A DNA stretch of 64,000 nt from Streptococcus sp. bf_0095 (GTDB lineage Bacteria; Bacillota; Bacilli; Lactobacillales; Streptococcaceae). The notes under the pieces were generated by a model. That model was not told where the DNA came from. It searched no databases and saw only the letters and a list, made by a program, of their open reading frames with translations. The position numbers and the translations under genes are program-made. The stretch is from NCBI RefSeq assembly GCF_004166885.1, contig NZ_RCYU01000004.1, positions 52,408 through 116,407 on the forward strand, given 5' to 3'. This document shows, piece after piece, positions 58,027 through 64,000 of this stretch; the first letter of the stretch is position 1, and every line of letters begins with the position of its first letter.

Positions 58027-59191
58027 GTTCTTTCATAAACTCCTTCAACCGACTCATCGCTTCTTGGATCACTTCCATACTTGCTGCATAGGACAAGCGC
58101 ACATAGCCTTCTCCATATGGGCCAAAAGCCATTCCTGGGATAAAGGCAACAGCCTTTTCTTGGGCTAGGAGCTTCAAAAAATCGAAGGAATTTTGAAGAT
58201 ATCCTTGTGGGATCTTAGCAAAAATATAGAAGGCCCCATCCGGGCGGATAATATCAAAGCCCATGGCAGACATTTCTTTGATGATATAATCTCGACGCTC
58301 TATGTATTCTCGTTTCATCGGCTCTGCGTCGTCTTTACCAACTGTTAAGGCTTCAATGGCTGCATACTGGTTCATGGTCCCCGCTGCAGTCACCAAGTAC
58401 TGATGACTCTTGATTAATTGAGCTGTCAAAGGAGCCGGAGCAAAGATAAAACCAAGTCTCCAGCCTGTCATAGCATGAGACTTAGATAAGCCATTGATAA
58501 TAATGGCTTGGTCCCGTAGATAGGATCCCAAGGAAACGTGAGGCTGTCCTGTATAGGTTAGCTCTGAATAAACTTCGTCACAAACGACAAAGATTTCATA
58601 TTTCTTCAAGACTCTAGCCAACTCCTGCATCTGCTCCTTAGAGTAGGTGACACCTGTCGGATTAGCTGGGTAGTTGAGAATAACCGCCTTGACGCGATCT
58701 CCTTGCTCTTCTATGGCCTTTTCTAAAGCCTCTGGGCTGAGGATAAAGCGATTGTCTGTCGTATCAATTTCGACGACACTAGCCCCCATCAGTTTAATAA
58801 TAGGTTCGTAACCAGGATAAGCAGGTGCTGGTAAGAGCACCACATCTCCCGGTTCCAATATAGCGGTCAAGGTCGCAGAAAGGGCCTCCGTTGCCCCAAT
58901 CGTAACCAAAATTTCATCCTCTGGTCGATACTGTAGGTTATATTTTTCAGCTACAAACTGACTAGCAGCTTCTCGCAAAGCTAGCAAGCCACTCATCCCC
59001 GTATAATGACTCTGGTTGGCATCAATAGCTGCTTTTGCTGCTTCCTTTACATGATCCGGTGTCGTAAAATCTGGCTCACCCAAGGTCAAGCGTAAAATAC
59101 CTGGAATAGAAGAAATGGCTTGGTCAAACTGACGAATCAAAGAAATCTCGATTCGATTCAAATTTTGATTAAACCGTTTTGTTAAATCCAT
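58010..59191 (-). CDS. araT: Pyridoxal phosphate aminotransferase, AraT-like (aromatic)
   Basis: 393 residues of class I aminotransferases. The PLP lysine is in [16 protein letters not shown], with [12 protein letters not shown] and [11 protein letters not shown] also conserved. In streptococci and lactococci the gene next to recO encodes the aromatic aminotransferase AraT. Start at 59191 ([12 protein letters not shown]), with GGAGGTGGCT just upstream; a longer frame adds residues not typical of the family. An aspartate or other amino acid specificity remains possible. Confidence 0.88.
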   Translation of the reverse strand: MDLTKRFNQNLNRIEISLIRQFDQAISSIPGILRLTLGEPDFTTPDHVKEAAKAAIDANQSHYTGMSGLLALREAASQFVAEKYNLQYRPEDEILVTIGATEALSATLTAILEPGDVVLLPAPAYPGYEPIIKLMGASVVEIDTTDNRFILSPEALEKAIEEQGDRVKAVILNYPANPTGVTYSKEQMQELARVLKKYEIFVVCDEVYSELTYTGQPHVSLGSYLRDQAIIINGLSKSHAMTGWRLGFIFAPAPLTAQLIKSHQYLVTAAGTMNQYAAIEALTVGKDDAEPMKREYIERRDYIIKEMSAMGFDIIRPDGAFYIFAKIPQGYLQNSFDFLKLLAQEKAVAFIPGMAFGPYGEGYVRLSYAASMEVIQEAMSRLKEFMKEHAGEH

Positions 59192-59355
59192 AGCCACCTC
59201 CAAAAAAAGTTCTATCACCATTATACTATAAATAGAAAACCATCGCAAAAAAGGGGCTACTCCCAACTAAAATGATACAATAATGGCCTTTTTCATCAAA
59301 AAAGGACTTAGCACATGCTAAATCCTCTCATTGAATAAATTTTACCAAATCTTTT

Positions 59356-60219
59356 CTATTCTTGACCACGTGTTGCAACATAATTCAACTGATCACCATG
59401 TTTTGCCAAGAAATCCTTCATTTCCGAATCCGGAATTTGACGAAGGTAGAGATTGGAACGGATAGTTTCATCTTCTTCGCGACAAGTAGACAAGACTAGG
59501 TACTTATCAGAAGCATTGATTTTAATATTTGGATTCTTTGTACGCGCTGACTCATAGATGTTTTTCAACTGGGTAGTGAAATCTTCATCATCTGAAAAGC
59601 TAGTACGATAGAAAGCTGTTGTTTCAGGAACAATGACCAAGCCCATTGCTTCATAATAATACTTGCGCTCAGGTGTTTCAATAACTACGTAAGGGTGCTG
59701 GTTAAAGTACTCTTGATTATCATAGAAGTTAACATCGTTAAACATCCGATGATCTTCAACCTGGCTTCCACGAGCATGACCGAATAACCAGGTCAAACGA
59801 TCACTAAAGTCCTTTTTATTATCAGTATCCATGAAGACCGTTCCCAATAAAGGTTGGTTTCCACCCTCAAATGTCTTATCCAAATAAGTAGCATTGTCCC
59901 CTGTTTGAACAACAGGCTCATCTAACTCAGTTCCTGGAGCATAAACATAGGCAATCGCTTCTGGATTGACAGAAGTTAATTGAGCAAAGCGGTTGGCTAA
60001 ATACTCTTTTTCTTCTTGACTTGGCTCATATTTGACTTCCTTGACCTCTTTGCTACTTGCATTAGACGATGAGCTCGTATCCTTTTTATCAGATGAGGTC
60101 TGTTTCCCAAATGGATTAAAGAGGATAAATCCACCTACAAGGGCTACAAGAGCAAGCAAAGCAAGAATAAGCGAAATGCCCTTTCTTTTAGAACTAGAAT
60201 GTTTATCTGTACGATTCAT
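59356..60219 (-). CDS. srtB: Class B sortase linked to the AbpA-like protein
   Basis: 287 residues: a cytoplasmic basic N-terminus, one membrane helix (ISLILALLALVALVGGFILF) and an extracellular catalytic domain. The fold markers are class B (AYVYAPGTELDEPVVQTGDN, GTVFMD). Catalytic residues are His 148 in LFGHARG, Cys 246 in YLVLSTC and an arginine at 254 or 260. In amylase-binding streptococci a sortase gene is known to follow abpA. The substrate is likely the neighbouring protein(s) with an LPKT-like end, although they lack the usual hydrophobic anchor. Confidence 0.9.
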   Translation of the reverse strand: MNRTDKHSSSKRKGISLILALLALVALVGGFILFNPFGKQTSSDKKDTSSSSNASSKEVKEVKYEPSQEEKEYLANRFAQLTSVNPEAIAYVYAPGTELDEPVVQTGDNATYLDKTFEGGNQPLLGTVFMDTDNKKDFSDRLTWLFGHARGSQVEDHRMFNDVNFYDNQEYFNQHPYVVIETPERKYYYEAMGLVIVPETTAFYRTSFSDDEDFTTQLKNIYESARTKNPNIKINASDKYLVLSTCREEDETIRSNLYLRQIPDSEMKDFLAKHGDQLNYVATRGQE

Positions 60220-60248
60220 AAAAATAAGATCCCCTATATACCGTTTAC

Positions 60249-60282
60249 TCTAAAAAATAACACCGAGCCCGAAGGCTCAGTG
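60249..60282 (-). terminator. Attenuator between the abpA-like gene and srtB
   Basis: Minus strand: CACTGAGCC-TTCG-GGCTCGGTG followed by TTATTTTTT. It would let most transcripts stop after the abpA-like gene and only some continue into srtB, giving abundant secreted protein and little sortase. Confidence 0.8.
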
Positions 60283-60312
60283 ATATTTAATTTAAGAGCT
60301 AATTAATATAAA

Positions 60313-60930
60313 TTATTTAACTGCGCTTGTTTTTGGAAGAGCTTTGTCAGCTTGTTTAGATCCAGCTTTACCAGCTGCTGCTGCTTTAGCTGCTTCTTCT
60401 GCTTTAGCTGCTTCTTCTTTAGATTGTTTAGCTGCTTCTTCTTTAGAAATTCCATGTTCTTTCAAGTAACGTGCGTTAGCTTGTTCTGGAGTTTCATTCA
60501 AGATGTAGTAAGAACCTTGTGCCTTGTCAGCAGTGTTGTATGTTTTTTGAGATTCTTGGATTTTAGCGTTACGAGCTGCATTACGAGCATTGTTCAATGC
60601 TGCTTCATAAGCTGCTTTCTTTTCACCGTAAAGGTGTGAACCACCTTCAACAGCATCCAATTCAGCTTTAGCTGCAACTACTGCTGGATCTTGTGATGCG
60701 ATAGCATCAACGTTTTCTTGGTGACCACCAACATATTCGTTAGCTTTACGACCATTTTTAAACTCAGATTGAGCGTTGTAAGCATCGTTAACACCGCCAC
60801 CAGTTACTGGTTGGTCGTAAGCACCTGGAGTGTTAGCTCCACCATTAATAGGGTTTTCATTTGCAAATGCTGGTGCTGCTGCTGCAAATACTGCAAGAGC
60901 TGCTACTGATGATAATAAAACTTTTTTCAT
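60313..60930 (-). CDS. abpA: AbpA-like secreted amylase-binding protein
   Basis: 205 residues. Signal peptide MKKVLLSSVAALAVFAAAAPAFA, then a polar, Asn/Gly-rich part and an alanine/lysine/glutamate-rich helical C-terminal third (repeats of KEEAAKQSKEEAAK). It ends in ALPKTSAVK, an LPKTS motif without the usual hydrophobic segment. Signal peptide, size, end and adjacency to a sortase gene match amylase-binding protein A of S. gordonii and relatives as I know it. The start at 60930 is chosen because AAAGGAG precedes it. Amylase binding is inferred. Confidence 0.75.
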   Translation of the reverse strand: MKKVLLSSVAALAVFAAAAPAFANENPINGGANTPGAYDQPVTGGGVNDAYNAQSEFKNGRKANEYVGGHQENVDAIASQDPAVVAAKAELDAVEGGSHLYGEKKAAYEAALNNARNAARNAKIQESQKTYNTADKAQGSYYILNETPEQANARYLKEHGISKEEAAKQSKEEAAKAEEAAKAAAAGKAGSKQADKALPKTSAVK

Positions 60931-60986
60931 TGTTTTATCTCCTTTTTTCATTTTAAAAAATAATTCGTTACTTCGTAACTATTACT

Positions 60987-61015
60987 AGTTTACTACGATA
61001 TATTTTATTTGTCAA
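60987..61015 (-). promoter_or_regulatory. Promoter of the abpA-like gene, with palindrome at the transcript start
   Basis: Minus strand TTGACA (61010-61015), 17-base spacer, TAAACT (60987-60992). Immediately downstream GTTAC-TTC-GTAAC (60967-60979) forms a small palindrome near the transcript start, a possible operator or 5' hairpin. Confidence 0.75.
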
Positions 61016-61117
61016 TAAAATCTGACCTATTTTTTAAATTAATTTTATATTTTTTAGGTAAGAGAAGATTTGACTTTTAAAGTAGAAATCTTTTATTTTG
61101 TAAGTGTTTTACTTCTT

Positions 61118-61258
61118 TTATTTGATTGCACCACTTTTTGGCAAGGTCTTTTTTGGTAGACAAGGATCCATTCTATCCTCATTTTTTTGTGCTTCTTTCA
61201 GTAACTCCTCCCTCTGATTTTTTATCTTACTTTCTTTTTTTAACCAGTTGAAAAACAT
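61118..61258 (-). CDS. Small basic protein with an LPKS-type C-terminus (46 aa)
   Basis: Starts MFFNWLKKESKIKNQ, is charged throughout, and ends TLPKSGAIK, closely mirroring the LPKTSAVK end of the AbpA-like protein encoded downstream. AAAGGA lies five bases before the ATG. There is no signal peptide or membrane helix. It is located between prs and the abpA-like gene with only 15 bases to the prs terminator, so it may depend on read-through from prs. No family is recognised; the match of the tail to that of AbpA is directly visible. Confidence 0.55.
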   Translation of the reverse strand: MFFNWLKKESKIKNQREELLKEAQKNEDRMDPCLPKKTLPKSGAIK

Positions 61259-61273
61259 ATCTTTCCTTTCTTA

Positions 61274-61303
61274 AAAAAGAGGCTCTCTACAACCTCTTTT
61301 TTA
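61274..61303 (-). terminator. Terminator of prs
   Basis: AAAAAAGAGG and CCTCTTTTTT arms around a ten-base loop; the stem has only four GC pairs flanked by A-U pairs, so termination may be leaky. Confidence 0.6.
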
Positions 61304-61308
61304 CATTT

Positions 61309-62283
61309 TTAAGATTTTTTCGCATTTCCAATTTCAAATAGTGGAGACAGAGGACGTTTTTCATGGATGCGGATAATCGCTTCTGCCAATAGTTTTGCGA
61401 TGGAGATTTGTTCAATTTTATCGATTAAGCGCTCTTCAGGTAGGTAAATGGTATCCAACACCACCAACTTCTTAATTGCTGATTTCTGAATATTGTCCAT
61501 AGCTGGACCAGATAATACAGGGTGCGTACAACTTGCATAGACTTCTACAGCTCCTGCTTCAGCAAGTGCATCCGCAGCGTGGCAAATGGTTCCCGCAGTA
61601 TCAATCATATCATCGATCAGGATACAAGTTTTCCCTTCAACGTTCCCAATGATGTTCATGACTTCGCTGGTGTTCATTTTATCAACACTCCGACGTTTAT
61701 CAATGATGGCGATCGGTGTTTTCAAAAATTCAGCTAGCTTACGAGCACGCGTCACACCACCGTGGTCCGGACTGACTACCACATAGTCAGAACCAATCAT
61801 GCCACGACGTTCAAAATAGTCTGCAATCAATGGAGCCCCCATCAAATGATCCACTGGAATATCAAAGAATCCTTGAATCTGAGCCGCATGCAAATCAATG
61901 GTTAAAAGGCGATCCACACCAGCAATCTCTAACATATTGGCAACCAATTTGGATGTAATCGGCTCACGAGCACGAGCTTTACGGTCTTGACGGGCATAAC
62001 CATAATAAGGCATCACTACATTAATGGTTTGAGCACTGGCACGTTTTAAGGCGTCTACCATAATCAATATTTCCATTAAATTATCATTGACAGGAGAGCT
62101 CGTAGATTGAAGAATATACACCTCTTTCCCACGAATAGACTCCTCGATATTGACTTGGATTTCCCCATCTGAAAATTGACGTACGGTCGACTTACCAAGT
62201 GGCAATCCCATCTCCTTAGAGACACGTTCAGCCAAATCTTGGTTAGAAGATAAAGCAAACAGCATTAAATCCGAAAACGACAT
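61309..62283 (-). CDS. prs: Ribose-phosphate pyrophosphokinase
   Basis: 324 residues. Makes PRPP from ribose-5-phosphate and ATP, the substrate for PurF and thus for the nearby purine pathway. Motifs: [42 protein letters not shown] (ATP site), and the PRPP loop [13 protein letters not shown]. The start at 62283 ([14 protein letters not shown]) follows GGAGGAAATC; an in-frame ATG four codons earlier overlaps the ribosome site. Confidence 0.97.
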   Translation of the reverse strand: MSFSDLMLFALSSNQDLAERVSKEMGLPLGKSTVRQFSDGEIQVNIEESIRGKEVYILQSTSSPVNDNLMEILIMVDALKRASAQTINVVMPYYGYARQDRKARAREPITSKLVANMLEIAGVDRLLTIDLHAAQIQGFFDIPVDHLMGAPLIADYFERRGMIGSDYVVVSPDHGGVTRARKLAEFLKTPIAIIDKRRSVDKMNTSEVMNIIGNVEGKTCILIDDMIDTAGTICHAADALAEAGAVEVYASCTHPVLSGPAMDNIQKSAIKKLVVLDTIYLPEERLIDKIEQISIAKLLAEAIIRIHEKRPLSPLFEIGNAKKS

Positions 62284-62311
62284 GATTTCCTCCACATAAA
62301 TTTAACCACAA

Positions 62312-62326
62312 TGTACAAATTGTACA
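62312..62326. promoter_or_regulatory. Palindrome in the prs leader
   Basis: TGTACAAATTGTACA is an inverted repeat of TGTACAA with one central mismatch. It lies about 20 bases downstream of the probable prs transcript start, where a repressor could block transcription. Confidence 0.55.
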
Positions 62327-62342
62327 AATCTTCTCTTTACCC

Positions 62343-62371
62343 ATTGTAACGCTTTTTACATGATTTTTCAA
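62343..62371 (-). promoter_or_regulatory. Promoter of prs
   Basis: TTGAAA (62366-62371), 17-base spacer, TACAAT (62343-62348) on the minus strand. Confidence 0.75.
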
Positions 62372-62410
62372 TCCATAATCCATCAAAAATTAAAATAGTA
62401 ACTATAGTAA

Positions 62411-62437
62411 AAAACACCCACTTTTAGTGGGTGTTTT
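62411..62437 (-). terminator. Terminator of pcsB
   Basis: Perfect stem AAAACACCCAC/GTGGGTGTTTT with a five-base loop; on the minus strand it runs into TTTTTTTACT. Confidence 0.88.
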
Positions 62438-62443
62438 GAATTC

Positions 62444-63691
62444 TTAGTTTGGATAGATATAAGTAAGTGATCCTTGTGCATTCACTGGGTTAAACCATCC
62501 ACGGTAGTTCCCAATGCTACGGATACCTAAGTAGTTAGATTCAGATACTTGAATACTTGTAGTAGATTGAACAGCTGTAACCACTGCCACGTGTCCATAT
62601 CCACCGTCATTCCAACATGCAATAGCTCCAACTTGTGGTTGGCTACCAGTACGGAATCCAGCTGCTGCGGCACTTGCAGCCCACTGTGCTCCATTACCCC
62701 AGTAATCACCAGCCCAAGGTGCCAATACTTTCGCACCCCAAGTACATTCACCTACAGGGTATGAACTTGCAGAGGTGCTGTATGTTGGACGACTAGTTGC
62801 AGCAGGTGTAGCAACTGTTTGAGTTTGAACTGCTGGTGCTGCAGCAGGAGTTGAAACTGTTGCTTGAGGTTGTGCTGCTTCAGCTGCTGGTGTTTGAGTA
62901 GCAGCTTGCACTTGTGCTTGCAAGTTAGTATTAGCAGATGCTTCTACAGCCTTACGTTGTTCTTCTTGTTGTGCACGGTAAGCTGCTTCAGCTGCTGCTG
63001 CTTCAGCTGCCGCTTTCTCAGCTGCTGCTTTTTCTGCAAGCAAAGCATTCTTTTCATTTTCTGCAGTTGATTTTTCAGCTGCCAAATTCAATTGTGCAAC
63101 TTTCAACTCAGCTTCTTTAGTTGTCAACGCTTGCGCATCATCATCTAATTTTTGTTGGTTTGCAATAACAGTGTTGATTGCTTCATTGTTTTCTTTTTGC
63201 TTAGCATCAATTGCTTCTTTATCGCGTTTTTGCTCTTCAAGCATCTTGTTGTTGGCGCTAGCAATTTCATTCATTGCAGAAACACGAGAAATAGCTTCAG
63301 TCAAAGAACCAGAACTTACAATAGCGTTAATGTAACTTGTAGCAGTTCCTGTTGTTTGAGCACTACGTGCTTGGTTTGCCAATGATTCTTTACGAGCAAC
63401 AATATTTTTAGAAAGCTCTTCAATCTCTGCTGAAAGTTTAGCAGACTCTTCGTTCAAACGATCATTTTCAGCTTTAAGAGTTTCTTGTTGCTTTTTGATT
63501 TCAGAAACTTGAGATTGAATTTGATCAACTTCTGCTTGTGCGCTTTGTTCTTTTGAACTCAAATCAGCAATCTTACTATCTTGTGCAGCAATTTTATCAT
63601 CAGTAGAATCAGCTCCTACAGAAATAACTGTACCTACTTGTGATAAAGCTACTGTACTAAGTAAAATAGTCGTTAATAATTTTTTCTTCAT
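62444..63691 (-). CDS. pcsB: PcsB-type cell-division peptidoglycan hydrolase
   Basis: 415 residues: signal peptide (ending near VGA-DS), a coiled-coil domain to about residue 260 ([20 protein letters not shown] and following), an Ala/Pro/Thr-rich linker, and a C-terminal CHAP domain with cysteine in [16 protein letters not shown] and histidine in [10 protein letters not shown]. PcsB is driven by FtsEX to split daughter cells and is essential in pneumococcus. Start ATG follows AAGGAG. The upstream WalR-type site fits its known control by the WalRK (VicRK) system. Confidence 0.95.
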   Translation of the reverse strand: MKKKLLTTILLSTVALSQVGTVISVGADSTDDKIAAQDSKIADLSSKEQSAQAEVDQIQSQVSEIKKQQETLKAENDRLNEESAKLSAEIEELSKNIVARKESLANQARSAQTTGTATSYINAIVSSGSLTEAISRVSAMNEIASANNKMLEEQKRDKEAIDAKQKENNEAINTVIANQQKLDDDAQALTTKEAELKVAQLNLAAEKSTAENEKNALLAEKAAAEKAAAEAAAAEAAYRAQQEEQRKAVEASANTNLQAQVQAATQTPAAEAAQPQATVSTPAAAPAVQTQTVATPAATSRPTYSTSASSYPVGECTWGAKVLAPWAGDYWGNGAQWAASAAAAGFRTGSQPQVGAIACWNDGGYGHVAVVTAVQSTTSIQVSESNYLGIRSIGNYRGWFNPVNAQGSLTYIYPN

Positions 63692-63725
63692 ATAATAAAA
63701 GACTCCTTCATATAAGACACTAACT

Positions 63726-63731
63726 AGTATA
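63726..63731 (-). promoter_or_regulatory. -10 element of pcsB
   Basis: TATACT on the minus strand, about 35 bases before the start codon; the -35 region is poor, consistent with the need for an activator. Confidence 0.6.
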
Positions 63732-63751
63732 ACAGAAAATGAAAGATTTTA

Positions 63752-63768
63752 TGTTACGCCTTTGTTAC
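63752..63768 (+). promoter_or_regulatory. WalR (VicR) binding site upstream of pcsB
   Basis: TGTTAC-GCCTT-TGTTAC matches the WalR consensus TGTWAH-N5-TGTWAH exactly in both half-sites. It lies about 60-75 bases upstream of the pcsB start, in reverse orientation. Confidence 0.8.
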
Positions 63769-63804
63769 ATTTTTATTTCTATTGATGTATCAAAGTAACA
63801 AAAA

Positions 63805-63826
63805 AAGTTAGCTAGAAAGCTAACTT
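63805..63826 (-). terminator. Terminator of the tRNA transcript
   Basis: Perfect nine-pair stem AAGTTAGCT-AGAA-AGCTAACTT followed on the minus strand by TTTTTTT. Confidence 0.85.
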
Positions 63827-63835
63827 GATTCTCTA

Positions 63836-63923
63836 CGGAGAATGGGGGATTCGAACCCCCGCGCCGGTTACCCGACCTAACGATTTAGCAAACCGTCCTC
63901 TTCAGCCTCTTGAGTAATTCTCC
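63836..63923 (-). tRNA. tRNA-Ser (anticodon GCT)
   Basis: 88 nucleotides with acceptor stem GGAGAAT/ATTCTCC, a long variable arm as expected for serine, the T loop GGTTCGAATCC and anticodon GCT in TTTGCTAAA. No CCA is encoded. Confidence 0.95.
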
Positions 63924-63927
63924 AAAA

Positions 63928-64000
<73 letters not shown>

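Noticed and set aside
60352..60639. Cysteine/phenylalanine-rich plus-strand frame opposite the abpA-like gene
   Set aside because: It is the reverse complement of the Ala/Lys/Glu-rich repeat region; composition explains it fully.

Overview
The window is chromosomal DNA of an oral Streptococcus of the mitis/sanguinis group. The purine proteins read like those of S. pneumoniae and S. mitis. The order prs - araT - recO - plsX - acpP - purC...purB - ruvB - low-molecular-weight phosphatase - MORN protein - acyltransferase - adhE - adh matches the origin-proximal backbone I know from streptococci. An AbpA-like protein next to a class B sortase points to an amylase-binding species of the S. gordonii / S. 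parasanguinis / S. australis type. The exact species cannot be fixed from the sequence alone.

Layout, left to right. (1) 14-9356, minus strand: a complete V-type ATPase operon (G-I-K-E-C-F-[GNAT]-A-B-D in transcription order) whose K subunit keeps the Na+-coordinating residues known from Enterococcus hirae. (2) 9624-17983: a sialic acid catabolic locus, with a divergent RpiR regulator (nanR), nanE, an ABC transporter, a YhcH-type protein, a DUF624 membrane protein, nanA lyase and a ROK kinase. It has its own cre-overlapped promoter. (3) 18232-19610, plus strand: a compact bacteriocin-like cluster of very small genes. Four encode peptides with double-glycine leaders and the others encode small membrane proteins; no exporter or regulator lies nearby. 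(4) 20033-24479: a small membrane protein, a zinc alcohol dehydrogenase with a cre site, and adhE preceded by two Rex-like operators. (5) 24839-29229: acyltransferase, MORN protein, phosphatase, nucleotidyltransferase, ruvB. (6) 29834-37449: the galactoside locus bgaC - PTS IIB/IIC/IID/IIA - agaS - galM with a divergent GntR regulator. (7) 37843-55834: the purine operon, interrupted by passenger genes at three junctions (purB/purK, purD/purH, purH/purN) and carrying a relic 3' end of a second purC. (8) 56004-59191: acpP, plsX, recO, aminotransferase. (9) 59356-61258: srtB, abpA-like gene and an overlooked 46-codon gene. (10) 61309-64000: prs, pcsB with a WalR-type site, tRNA-Ser and tRNA-Ile.

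The most unusual parts are the double-glycine peptide cluster, a family of structured intergenic repeats (three copies, one inverted, with compensatory changes in two stems), a branched-hairpin element between purE and purD, a homopolymer frameshift in a passenger gene after purK, and the tiny gene upstream of abpA whose C-terminus mimics that of the AbpA-like protein.

Functionally the window joins sugar scavenging from host glycans (sialic acid, terminal galactose) to mixed-acid/ethanol fermentation, ion pumping, purine synthesis and cell-wall remodelling, which fits a life on mucosa and tooth surfaces.
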